DNA of 64,000 nt from Pseudomonas sp. RIT-562 (GCF_026241895.1 NZ_JAPJIV010000026.1:1-64000), one strand, 5' to 3'; counted from the first letter of the stretch, positions 49,050-56,830 are shown. The notes: generated by a model not told the origin, from the sequence alone. Numbers and translations: made by a program.

Positions 49050-50789
49050 TCAATGAATCGGAGGCTCGGGCACGACTTCCCCAGCTTGCAGGAAATCGAA
49101 ATCGCAGCCTTCGTTGGCCTGGGTCACGTGCTGTTGATAGAGCGCCGCAAAGGAGCGGCCGTATTGCCGATGAACCGGCACGTGCGCGGCGCGCCGGCGA
49201 GCCAGTTCTTCATCGCTGACGCGCATGTTCAGGGTGCCGGCCGCGATGTCCAGATCGATGATGTCGCCAGTGCGCACCAGGCACAGCGGGCCGCCCACCG
49301 CCGCTTCCGGGGCCACGTGCAGCACACAGCTGCCGTAGTGAGTGCCGCTCATGCGCGAATCGGAAATCCGCAGCATGTCGCGTACCCCGGCTTCCAAGAG
49401 CTTTTTCGGGATAGGCAAATTGCCCCACTCGGGCATGCCTGGGGCGCCTACCGGCCCGGCATTGCGCAGCACCAGCACGGTGTCGGCGGTAATTTCCAGC
49501 GCCGGATCGTCAATCATCCGGCTCAGGGTTTCATGATCGTCGAACACCAGCGCCGGCCCCGAATGCTTGCGCAAAGCCGGGCTTGCAGCAGAGGATTTCA
49601 TTACTGCGCCATCGGGACACAGGTTGCCGCGCACCAGCGCCAGGGTGGCACCCTGGTCAAGACCGACTACGGGGTTATCGAGGCTGCGGATAATGTCGGT
49701 GTCGTAGCACTTGGCATCGGCAAGCAACGAATCCCAGGTCTGCCCGGTGGCCCCGGCGCAATCGAGCGCCAGGAACGGCGTAATCTCGCGCATCAGTGCC
49801 CGCAGACCGCCCGCAAAGTGGTAGTCCTCCATCAGCCCATTGCCGGAAGGAAACAGGTTCAGCAGCACCGGAATCTCTGCCGCTGTCGCCGCCAGTTGCT
49901 CCAGGGTCAGGTCGATCCCGGCACGTCGGGCGATGGCAATCAGGTGAATGGCCGCGTTGGTCGAACCGCCCATGGCCATGTACACCGCCACGCCATTGGC
50001 AAAGTGCGCCGGGGTCAGCCAGGTGGATGGCCGACGGTCGCGCCAGATCAGATCAACAATGGTCTCGCCGCACTGCGAAGCCATGCGCGGGTGGGCCGCA
50101 TCAGCCGCCGGAATGCTCGATGCCCCCGGCAAGGTGAAGCCGATGGCGTCGGCGATGCTGGTCATGGTCGACGCCGTGCCCACGGTGTTGCAGGTGCCGA
50201 TGGAACGGGTCATAGCCCCTTCCAGTTCTTCCCAGGCCACCGTATCGATCAGCCCCAGGCGCCGCTCGTCCCAGAACTTCTTGGTGTGGGTGCCGGCGCC
50301 GGTTTTAACTCCGCGCCACTGGCCGTTGGACATCGGCCCAGCCGGGCAATACAGAATCGGCAGGTCCATGCTCAGGGCGCCCATCAGCAGGCCCGGGGTG
50401 GACTTGTCACAGCCACCGAGCAACACCGCGCCGTCGATGGGCAGGGAGCGCAGCAGTTCTTCGGTTTCCATGGCCAACAGGTTGCGATAGAGCATGGTGG
50501 TCGGCTTGACCATCACCTCACCCACCGACTGCACCGGCAGTTCTACCGGAAACCCGCCCGCTGCCCACACCCCGCGCTTGACCGCTTCTGCTCGTTCGCG
50601 CAGGTGCGAATGACAGGGAGACAGCTCGCTCCAGGTGTTCAGTATGGCGACCACTGGCTTGCCCATGAACTCCTCGCGCCGCAGCCCGATCTGCTGCATG
50701 CGCTGACGATGGGCAAAAGCCCGGATCGTGTCCGGAGCGAACCAGCGCTGGCTGCGTAGCTCTTCCAGTTTTTTGTGATTATCTGACAT
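49050..50789 (-). CDS. IlvD/Edd-family dehydratase, probable sulfogluconate dehydratase
   Basis: A 579-residue iron-sulfur dehydratase of the IlvD/Edd family. The cluster cysteines are visible in LSPCHSHLRE, LLGGCDKSTPG and IGTCNTVGTAST, with further motifs AMGGSTNAAIHLIAIARRAG and ISDSRMSGTHYGSC. The subfamily is that of sugar-acid dehydratases (arabinonate/xylonate-like). In the sulfo-ED pathway it turns 6-deoxy-6-sulfogluconate into 2-keto-3,6-dideoxy-6-sulfogluconate. It lies between the exporter (27 bp) and the aldehyde dehydrogenase (37 bp). Confidence 0.9.
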   Translation of the reverse strand: MSDNHKKLEELRSQRWFAPDTIRAFAHRQRMQQIGLRREEFMGKPVVAILNTWSELSPCHSHLRERAEAVKRGVWAAGGFPVELPVQSVGEVMVKPTTMLYRNLLAMETEELLRSLPIDGAVLLGGCDKSTPGLLMGALSMDLPILYCPAGPMSNGQWRGVKTGAGTHTKKFWDERRLGLIDTVAWEELEGAMTRSIGTCNTVGTASTMTSIADAIGFTLPGASSIPAADAAHPRMASQCGETIVDLIWRDRRPSTWLTPAHFANGVAVYMAMGGSTNAAIHLIAIARRAGIDLTLEQLAATAAEIPVLLNLFPSGNGLMEDYHFAGGLRALMREITPFLALDCAGATGQTWDSLLADAKCYDTDIIRSLDNPVVGLDQGATLALVRGNLCPDGAVMKSSAASPALRKHSGPALVFDDHETLSRMIDDPALEITADTVLVLRNAGPVGAPGMPEWGNLPIPKKLLEAGVRDMLRISDSRMSGTHYGSCVLHVAPEAAVGGPLCLVRTGDIIDLDIAAGTLNMRVSDEELARRRAAHVPVHRQYGRSFAALYQQHVTQANEGCDFDFLQAGEVVPEPPIH

Positions 50790-50816
50790 GAAATGGCTTC
50801 CGCTTGACTCGAGAAT

Positions 50817-51578
50817 TTATTGATGGAGGGACAGCAATGGCCGCACGACCAGACTCGCCCCGGCCAGCAGCAACAGGACGAAGACGCCCATACGCAGCGT
50901 GTGCGCCTTGATCGCTGGTGGCCGGCGACGCATGTACCAGGTCAAAGCGAACACCACGGGCGCTGCTTCAAGGGCGAGATAACCGGCCTGCGGCTCGAAG
51001 CGCCCGGTGTAGCCCTGCAGGCCCAGGCGCAACAGAGCGTTGAGCGCGAACACCACGATCAGCGTGTCGCGCACCACCTGCGCCGCCAGTGGCTGGCGAT
51101 ACAGCTGATAAACCAGAGGCGGACCGGCACTGGAAAACAGCCCACCCATGACCCCTGACAACCCGGCAAACCCGCTGAAACTGAGCCAGCCGGAAAGCTG
51201 TTGCAGATGTCGCGACTGCACTACCAGGAGGAAGCTGCACAGCACGATGGTCGACCCCAGCACCAACTGCAGCAGATCGCGTTCATGGGCGCCCAAGGCG
51301 CCCAGCAACTCAACGCCCACAACCACGCCGAGCAGGCTGCACCCGAGGATCACTGCCAGCAGCTTCGGTGCCAGCGCCGGTCGACGTCGCAGCAACACGA
51401 AGGCGTTGATCAGGGTCAGGATCGAGCTGACATTGGCCACGGTTTCCACCGGCGCCAACTGCAACAATCCAGTAAGCCCCAACAGCAACAGGCCAAAGGC
51501 AAAACCCGTGGTGTTCTGCGCAAAGGTCGCAAGCGCCACACAGAGTAAAAAACCCACATGGGACCAGACACTCAGCAT
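50817..51578 (-). CDS. TauE/SafE-family (TSUP) exporter, probable sulfolactate exporter
   Basis: A 253-residue membrane protein with about eight hydrophobic segments and TSUP-family features (FAQNTTGFAFGLLLLGLTGL, LSGVMGGLFSSAGPPLVYQL). TauE/SafE proteins export sulfite, sulfonates and related anions. In a sulfo-ED cluster the end product sulfolactate must leave the cell, which suits this gene, placed between the aldolase and the dehydratase. The substrate is inferred. The ribosome site before ATG 51578 is weak (CCGGAA). Confidence 0.85.
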   Translation of the reverse strand: MLSVWSHVGFLLCVALATFAQNTTGFAFGLLLLGLTGLLQLAPVETVANVSSILTLINAFVLLRRRPALAPKLLAVILGCSLLGVVVGVELLGALGAHERDLLQLVLGSTIVLCSFLLVVQSRHLQQLSGWLSFSGFAGLSGVMGGLFSSAGPPLVYQLYRQPLAAQVVRDTLIVVFALNALLRLGLQGYTGRFEPQAGYLALEAAPVVFALTWYMRRRPPAIKAHTLRMGVFVLLLLAGASLVVRPLLSLHQ

Positions 51579-51669
51579 TTCCGGTGGGTCCCGAATAGGT
51601 GCGCCGCATGACTGGACGGGAGGGTTGCAACTTGCATGAGTACTCCAGGCTTTTTACAGGGCGTGGCGA

Positions 51670-52473
51670 TCAGTAAGGCGTGGCTACCGCAGCCGGGGCC
51701 TGATGTGCCTTGAGTACCGTGAGGAACTCGTTGGCCTTTTTCATCATCATTGCCAGGTCCGAGGCCACGGCAGCGAAGGCATATCCCTGCTCGAGATAGC
51801 TCTGAACCAGCTCGGGCGTGCCGCCGACAATCCCCATCGGCATACCGATGCGCCTGGCGCGCACGATGGCGTCGCTGATCATCGCCTGAACCTGCGGATG
51901 CCCAGGATTGCCGATGTGCCCGCAAGCCGCGGACAGGTCGCCCGGGCCTAGAAACAGGGCATCGACGCCGGGAATCGCGGCAATTTCTTCAAGATTTTCC
52001 AGCGCGGTCGGTGTTTCGATCTGCAGGATGCAAGTCACCGCGTCATTGGCTTCGTTGCCGTAGTTGGCCCAGGTGCCATAGCGACTGGCACGGTGCACAG
52101 CGGCAAAACCGCGGGTGCCTAGCGGCGGATACTTCACTGCGTTAACTGCCGCCTGCGCCTGCTCGGCGTTTTCCACGAATGGCACCATGACGTTGAACGA
52201 GCCCAAGTCCAGAGCTCGCTTGAGCAGCACCGGGTCATTGGCGGCAACCCGCACAATCGGCTGGGCACCTCCGCAGTGAATGGCCTGGAGGATTTGCCAC
52301 AGGTCCCGAAACTCGATGGGCACGTGTTCCATGTCCACCAGGAGCCAGTCGAAACCGGCATAACCCAGGGCTTCTGCGGTGCTCGCAGCACCGGACATCA
52401 ACCAGGTTCCTATGGGCGCACTGGTGCCTTTCAAGCAACTGGCAAAGGTCTGGGAAGTGGGTGCGTCGGACAT
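51670..52473 (-). CDS. HpcH/HpaI-family aldolase, probable KDSG aldolase
   Basis: A 267-residue class II aldolase of the HpcH/HpaI family (WLLVDMEHVPIEFRDLWQIL, metal-binding Glu in CILQIETPTALENL and Asp in LFLGPGDLSAACGH). It would split 2-keto-3,6-dideoxy-6-sulfogluconate to pyruvate and sulfolactaldehyde, the carbon-yielding step of the sulfo-ED pathway. The ATG at 52473 has GGAGG 6 bp upstream; a longer frame to 52560 would cross operator O3 and is rejected. It is first in the four-gene operon, behind operators O3 and O4. Confidence 0.88.
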   Translation of the reverse strand: MSDAPTSQTFASCLKGTSAPIGTWLMSGAASTAEALGYAGFDWLLVDMEHVPIEFRDLWQILQAIHCGGAQPIVRVAANDPVLLKRALDLGSFNVMVPFVENAEQAQAAVNAVKYPPLGTRGFAAVHRASRYGTWANYGNEANDAVTCILQIETPTALENLEEIAAIPGVDALFLGPGDLSAACGHIGNPGHPQVQAMISDAIVRARRIGMPMGIVGGTPELVQSYLEQGYAFAAVASDLAMMMKKANEFLTVLKAHQAPAAVATPY

Positions 52474-52526
52474 GCGTGCCTCCGGTTTCTGAGGGGGGAT
52501 AGCGCTGAATTGGGGTTTGACCATGA

Positions 52527-52546
52527 AAATCGCAGCGCTGCAATTT
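52527..52546. promoter_or_regulatory. LacI-type operator O3
   Basis: AAATCGCAGC/GCTGCAATTT, a palindrome with one mismatched pair, 54 bp upstream of the aldolase start. Same core as O2. Confidence 0.7.
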
Positions 52547-52570
52547 ATGCAGGAGAGCATATTCCAGAAA

Positions 52571-52590
52571 TAATCGCAGCGCTACGATTT
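52571..52590. promoter_or_regulatory. LacI-type operator O4
   Basis: TAATCGCAGC/GCTACGATTT, centre 44 bp upstream of O3. The pair spacing nearly equals that of O1/O2 (46 bp), as expected for two dimers or a looped tetramer. Confidence 0.7.
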
Positions 52591-52666
52591 TTGTTTCTGG
52601 TGTGTGATCGCGGACCTAGGTCTTGTTGCGGATGGGAAAAAAAATGAATTCTCTAATTGTCCCTTC

Positions 52667-52700
52667 GGTCAAGAATTACGTAACGCAGTAATTCTGACCA
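52667..52700. promoter_or_regulatory. inverted repeat upstream of a small gene
   Basis: GGTCAAGAATTAC-N8-GTAATTCTGACC, arms of 12-13 bp complementary apart from one inserted A, ending 10 bp before the ATG at 52711. It could be an operator or an mRNA hairpin that exposes the AGGAG ribosome site. Confidence 0.45.
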
Positions 52701-52710
52701 GGAGCCAGCG

Positions 52711-52845
52711 ATGACTATCGAAGCAGAGACACTCGTACAACTGACCGCCGCGCTGCAGCAGCGCGGGATTGTTCTGGTTTCGGATGTGAGGTTTACCCGG
52801 GCGCCTTATCGGCTGAATCATTTGTGGACCTGTACCGTCGAGTAG
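52711..52845 (+). CDS. small hypothetical protein
   Basis: A 44-residue frame with AGGAG 6-7 bp upstream of ATG (MTIEAETLVQLTAALQQRGI ... LNHLWTCTVE). Mostly helical by eye with two hydrophobic patches; no family recognised. It is divergent from the sulfo-ED aldolase operon, so the LacI operators could affect it too. The following stretch, 52846-52985, shows no gene. Confidence 0.5.
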   Translation: MTIEAETLVQLTAALQQRGIVLVSDVRFTRAPYRLNHLWTCTVE

Positions 52846-52985
52846 GCGGGCCTGGCTGAGCGGTTTGAGGCAAGCAGGTCGCCAGCGAGGGCGTCCATGA
52901 GGTGAGATGTCGAAGACTTTCGTGTTTACGAATGGGTAGCTCAGTGAATCTTCAAAGTGTGCTCACGCGCTTTTTTCGCAACGTT

Positions 52986-53012
52986 AAAAAAACCCGGCGC
53001 ATTGGCCGGGCT
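52986..53012 (-). terminator. intrinsic terminator of the small acidic-protein gene
   Basis: On the minus strand AGCCCGGCCAATGCGCCGGG forms a GC-rich stem followed at once by TTTTTTT. It lies 17 bp past the stop at 53030. Confidence 0.8.
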
Positions 53013-53029
53013 ATTCGACAGGGCTTTCA

Positions 53030-53227
53030 TTAAGGGTCTGGATGCTCGCTCGACACCGAATTGTTGGCGTCGACATCGATCATCTCTTCGTCCACAGGCG
53101 ATTCGTCATCAACTGGGAGCGGAACCTCGGTTCCACTCTTCTTCGGATCATGGCCGGCCTCATTATCGGTGCCGCCGGTGACGCCCTGCTGGGATATGTT
53201 GCCAGGGGCATTCTCGTCGATGTCCAT
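53030..53227 (-). CDS. small acidic protein of unknown function
   Basis: A 65-residue, very hydrophilic, acidic protein (MDIDENAPGNISQQGVTGGT ... MIDVDANNSVSSEHPDP), probably disordered. The ATG at 53227 has GGAGAACCAAC before it, and a classic intrinsic terminator follows the stop, so it is very likely a real transcription unit. Similar small acidic proteins are common in Pseudomonas but unnamed. Frames extending upstream to 53386 cross a REP element and were not used. Confidence 0.65.
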   Translation of the reverse strand: MDIDENAPGNISQQGVTGGTDNEAGHDPKKSGTEVPLPVDDESPVDEEMIDVDANNSVSSEHPDP

Positions 53228-53333
53228 GTTGGTTCTCCGTTTTGATGCGCGGGAATTCCGCGCTTGTACATGAGAGATGGCGCGGTGCGGCGAGTGCCCG
53301 GTTGTGGACGAACGGGGCTTGAATGCATCTCCT

Positions 53334-53399
53334 GTAGGAGTCCGGCTTGCCGGCGATGGCGATCTCGCGAGTGCCATCGCCGGCAAGCTGGGCTCCTAC
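53334..53399. repeat. 66-bp REP palindrome
   Basis: GTAGGAGTCC...GGGCTCCTAC palindrome of the same 66-bp class as at 95, 2376, 2483, 60016 and 60122, in the otherwise gene-free stretch 53228-54503. Confidence 0.85.
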
Positions 53400-53492
53400 A
53401 GGAGATTTTCGTTATGCCAAACATGTGCCCTCACGTAACACCGCCAATGCAAAGCCGAACTACCCGTCAGGTCGGCTTTCAGGCCGCCTCGG

Positions 53493-53767
53493 CCCGGTTT
53501 TTGATCGCGGACGCCCGTTAACCACGATGGCCGAACGCAGGTATTGCGTAGCGGGGAAACCGGCAAGGATGCCGGTTTAGCCGCGCTGGGCCAGGGACGG
53601 CCCATCGCGGCGACCCGCGGAGCAATGCCTGCGTTCGGGCACACCGAGCCTAGGCGAGGTGCCGAGTGGTGGGGCACAAAGCGCTTGGTTACTTGGCGCT
53701 GTTCCAAGTAACCCGCTGTAAGAGCGGAACCGTTAGAAGCCAATACCCCAGAAACGGATATGTACAC
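53493..53767. repeat. third copy of the structured element found at 18226 and 18640
   Basis: Starts GGCCCGGTTTTTGATCGCGG and ends GGATATGTAC, collinear with 18226-18504 but with substitutions and small indels. Conserved hairpins include AAACCGGCAAGGATGCCGGTTT and GCTGGGCCAGGGACGGCCCA. The last 61 bp also form the first part of the 144-bp array. Confidence 0.8.
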
Positions 53768-54388
53768 CTGAAGCCGCCATCGCGAGCAAGCTTTGCTCCC
53801 ACAGGCGCTCATTCCAGATTCTATGTTTGGACCGAACAGGCTCTATCAAAAGTAACCCGCTGTAAGAGCGGAACCGTTAGAAGCAAATACCCCAGAAACG
53901 GATATGTACACCTGAAGCCGCCATCGCGAGCAAGCTTTGCTCCCACAGGCGCTCGTTTCAGATTCTATGTTTGGACCCGACACGCTCTATCAAAAGTAAC
54001 CCGCTGTAAGAGCGGAACCGTTAGAAGCCAATACCCCAGAAACGGATATGTACACCTTGAGCCGCCATCGCGAGCAAGCTTTGCTCCCACAGGCGCTCAT
54101 TCCAGATTCTATGTTTGGACCGAACAGGCTCTATCAAAAGTAACCCGCTGTAAGAGCGGAACCGTTAGAAGCCAATGCCCCAGCAACGGATATGTACACC
54201 TGAAGCCGCCATCGCGAGCAAGCTTTGCTCCCACAGGCGCTCGTTTCAGATTCTATGTTTGGACCCGACACGCTCTATCAAAAGTAACCCGCTGTAAGAG
54301 CGGAACCGTTAGAAGCCAATACCCCAGCAACGGATATGTACACCTGAAGCCGCCATCGCGAGCAAGCTTTGCTCCCACAGGCGCTCAC
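53707..54388. repeat. 144-bp tandem array, about 4.7 units, alternating two unit types
   Basis: AGTAACCCGCTGTAAGAGCG begins at 53707, 53851, 53995, 54139 and 54283, an exact 144-bp period. Each unit holds the end of the structured element (to GGATATGTACACC) plus the REP arm CATCGCGAGCAAGCTTTGCT. Units 1 and 3 end in a GCTCATTCCAG...ACCGAACAGG variant and units 2 and 4 in GCTCGTTTCAG...ACCCGACACG, so the array also has a 288-bp higher-order repeat. The period is a multiple of three, which produces a long but spurious open frame. Confidence 0.9.
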
Positions 54389-54398
54389 TTTCGCAAAA

Positions 54399-54422
54399 TG
54401 CGGCTATCAACTTGCCGTTATC
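54399..54422. promoter_or_regulatory. direct repeat upstream of the Rieske operon (candidate AraC/XylS-type site)
   Basis: TGCGGCTATC at 54399 and TGCCGTTATC at 54413, 8 of 10 bases identical, 14 bp start to start, about 85 bp before the reductase start. Direct half-sites starting with TGC are typical of XylS/BenR regulators, two of which are encoded at 60254-62271. Confidence 0.4.
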
Positions 54423-54503
54423 GGCTTTTTCGCCCCGACCTCCCTCCCTACAGTAAGTACGACTTCAACGGCGACCCACCCCGCCCCCGTTCAGGAATCG
54501 TAC

Positions 54504-55448
54504 ATGTCCAGCCTGTCTTTGCGTATCGAACGGATCGACCCGCTCACGCCCCAAATCCGGCGCCTGATCCTGGTCGCCGATGCTGACCACCCCTTGCCCG
54601 AATTCACCCCCGGCGCGCACATCGAAGTGCAAATACCGGGCAGCAAAATCCAGTGGCGCGCCTACTCGCTAGTCAACCTGCCGGGCAACCCGCACTACGA
54701 AATCGCCGTGCAGCTGGAAGACCAGAGCAGCGGTGGCTCACGCTGGATGCACGGGGTGCAGGTTGGGCAGCAAGTGCTCGTACGGCCGCCGAACAATCAC
54801 TTCCCTTTGGCTACCGACGCCAGTGAATACCTGTTGATCGCAGGCGGCATCGGCATCACGCCGATGCTCGGCATGGCCCGCTCGCTCGTCGCCAGTCAGC
54901 AGCCGTTCACTCTGCACTACGCCGGACGGGATGCCAGCCGCATGGCGTATCTGCAGGAAGTCCAGGCGCTCGAGTCCGCCCAATGCTGGATCAGCGGCGG
55001 TGACCCGACCCGACGCCTGCCCCTCACCCGCCTGCTGCAATCGCACTCCGCCGAGTGCCACCTGTACGTCTGCGGACCCAAGTCGCTGATCAGCGCCGTG
55101 CTGCAAACGGCTCGCGAGCTGGGCTGGGATGAGTCGCGGCTGCACAGCGAATTGTTCATCGGCAGCCTCGACTCCGAGAGCCCCGGCGCCTTCGAAGTAG
55201 AGCTGCGCAGCAGTGGCGTGACGCTGCAGGTGCCTGCCGGCAAAAGCGTGCTGGAGGCGATGATCGAGGCCGACCTCGACCCGCTGTTCGACTGCCGTCG
55301 TGGTGACTGCGGGGTCTGCGTGGCCCAGGTCCTCGAAGGCGCTGCCGAGCACCGCGACATCTGCCTGTCGGAGCGCGAACGGGCCGGGGGCAGCTTCTGC
55401 ACCTGTGTATCGCGCGCATCCAGCGCCCGACTGGTTCTCGATTTGTAA
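54504..55448 (+). CDS. oxygenase reductase (phthalate-dioxygenase-reductase type)
   Basis: A 314-residue electron-transfer protein. The flavin-binding domain comes first (RAYSLVNLPGNPHYEIAVQL), then the NAD domain (LLIAGGIGITPMLGMARSLV), then a C-terminal plant-type 2Fe-2S domain with Cys-x4-Cys-x2-Cys (DCRRGDCGVCVAQVLEG) and a fourth Cys in SFCTCVSRA. This order is that of PDR/VanB-type reductases. It passes electrons from NAD(P)H to the Rieske oxygenase encoded next. ATG 54504 follows AGGAATCGTAC. It is the first gene of the catabolic operon. Confidence 0.92.
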   Translation: MSSLSLRIERIDPLTPQIRRLILVADADHPLPEFTPGAHIEVQIPGSKIQWRAYSLVNLPGNPHYEIAVQLEDQSSGGSRWMHGVQVGQQVLVRPPNNHFPLATDASEYLLIAGGIGITPMLGMARSLVASQQPFTLHYAGRDASRMAYLQEVQALESAQCWISGGDPTRRLPLTRLLQSHSAECHLYVCGPKSLISAVLQTARELGWDESRLHSELFIGSLDSESPGAFEVELRSSGVTLQVPAGKSVLEAMIEADLDPLFDCRRGDCGVCVAQVLEGAAEHRDICLSERERAGGSFCTCVSRASSARLVLDL

Positions 55449-55498
55449 GTGCGCCGCGGTACCGCGCATCCCTTCAATACGGCTAGAAAGGAGACACC

Positions 55499-56830
55499 AT
55501 GATCCCCTCCAACGAACATATCGCGGCCTTGGTGCGCGACGACAGCGTGCACAAAAGCGTCTACACCGACCCGCAATTGTTTGACCTGGAAATGCAGCGC
55601 ATCTATGGCCAGGCGTGGATCTACGTGGGCCACGAGAGCCAGGTAAAAAACGTCGGTGACTACCACACCACGCGCGTGGGTGATCAGGACGTGATCCTGG
55701 TGCGCGGCGCCGACAAAACCGTCAACGTGCTGTACAACCGCTGCCCGCATAAAGGCGCCAAGCTGGTGGCCGAGGGCGACGGTAACGTCGGCAAGTTCTT
55801 CCGCTGCCCTTACCACGCCTGGACGTTCAAACTCGACGGCCAACACCTGTCGGCGCCGTTGAAAAATGCCTTCGAAGGCACCTGTTTCAATCCGCAGCAC
55901 GCCGATTTTTCCATGGTCAGCCTGGCGCGCGTCGACAGTTATCGCGGCTTTGTGTTCGCCAGCCAGATCGATCACGGCCCGGACCTGAAAGGTTTTCTCG
56001 GCGGCGTGATTACCTCCATCGACAACCTGTGCGATCGCTCGCCCGTGGGTGAAGTCGAAGTCGCCGGCGGTATCTTCCGGGTCATGCAGCGCTCGAACTG
56101 GAAAGTGTTCTACGAAAATCTCCACGACACCATGCACGCCCGCGTCACCCACGAATCGTCGGTGGATGCAGCTCGCAGCGAAGCCGAAACCCTGGGGGAA
56201 ATGCCCTTCGAACTGCTGATCATGGACGGCAACGGCGAACCCTACGACTTCTGGGAAAAACTCGAATTGCGCGCCTACCACAATGGCCACGGTTACATGG
56301 AAGCGATCTTCGATCCGGCTGCCGCCGAGCGCGATGAAGTGTCCAGGGCGCACTTCGAATGCCTGAGCGACGCATACGGTGAGGAACGCGCCCGGAGCAT
56401 CCTGGGGATGAACCGGCACAACACCGTGATCTACGGCAGCGGCTCGCCCCATACCGTGTTCATGCAGTTCCGGGTGATCCGGCCGATGGCCGTCGACCGC
56501 ACCCTGGTGGAGATCCAAACGTTCCGCTGCAAAGGCGCGCCGGATGCAGTATTCGACCGGGCGCTGACCTACGCCAACGTGATCAACTCGCCCTCCTCCA
56601 ACGTCATGCCCGACGACGTCGAAGTCTATGCCCGCTGCCAGGAAGGCAACATGACCCGCGGCGGTGAATGGATCAGCATGCATCGTTATGTCGGCACCGA
56701 TCAGCTGCTGCCGGACGGTGCGGTCTCGACCAATGGCACCAGCGAATTGCCCATGCGTAACCAGTTCGCCGCCTGGAAGCACTACATGACCGCCACCCTG
56801 ATTGCCAAGGAGAGTACCCATGCTGCTTGA
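55499..56830 (+). CDS. Rieske aromatic-ring-hydroxylating oxygenase, alpha subunit
   Basis: A 443-residue oxygenase subunit. The Rieske centre has CPHKGAK and CPYHAWTF in the first 110 residues. The mononuclear iron site is in NWKVFYENLHDTMHARVTHE, with bridging Asp and two His ligands. It should add oxygen to an aromatic ring, with the beta subunit in an alpha3beta3 complex. Sequence does not reveal the substrate; it looks like the salicylate/benzoate-type clade rather than naphthalene or biphenyl dioxygenases, with low certainty. AAGGAG lies before ATG 55499, and the beta gene overlaps its end by 11 bp. Confidence 0.92.
   Translation: MIPSNEHIAALVRDDSVHKSVYTDPQLFDLEMQRIYGQAWIYVGHESQVKNVGDYHTTRVGDQDVILVRGADKTVNVLYNRCPHKGAKLVAEGDGNVGKFFRCPYHAWTFKLDGQHLSAPLKNAFEGTCFNPQHADFSMVSLARVDSYRGFVFASQIDHGPDLKGFLGGVITSIDNLCDRSPVGEVEVAGGIFRVMQRSNWKVFYENLHDTMHARVTHESSVDAARSEAETLGEMPFELLIMDGNGEPYDFWEKLELRAYHNGHGYMEAIFDPAAAERDEVSRAHFECLSDAYGEERARSILGMNRHNTVIYGSGSPHTVFMQFRVIRPMAVDRTLVEIQTFRCKGAPDAVFDRALTYANVINSPSSNVMPDDVEVYARCQEGNMTRGGEWISMHRYVGTDQLLPDGAVSTNGTSELPMRNQFAAWKHYMTATLIAKESTHAA

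Noticed and set aside
48531..50759. Rightward 742-codon frame
   Set aside because: Shadow of the leftward aldehyde dehydrogenase and dehydratase genes, which have clear family motifs on the other strand.
38573..52473. Plain De Ley-Doudoroff or arabinose oxidation cluster
   Set aside because: The same enzyme families occur there, but the YihQ-type glycosidase with sulfonate-site residues and the TauE-like exporter have no place in those pathways. Kept as the main alternative.
53707..54388. CRISPR array
   Set aside because: Units are 144 bp and repeated throughout, with no short repeat and unique spacer alternation, and no cas genes are present.
53666..54586. Open frame of about 306 codons with a 48-residue repeat
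   Set aside because: It exists because the 144-bp array has a period divisible by three. The residues (many Arg, Ser, Cys) are those of a translated REP region, there is no ribosome site, and it overlaps the real reductase start.
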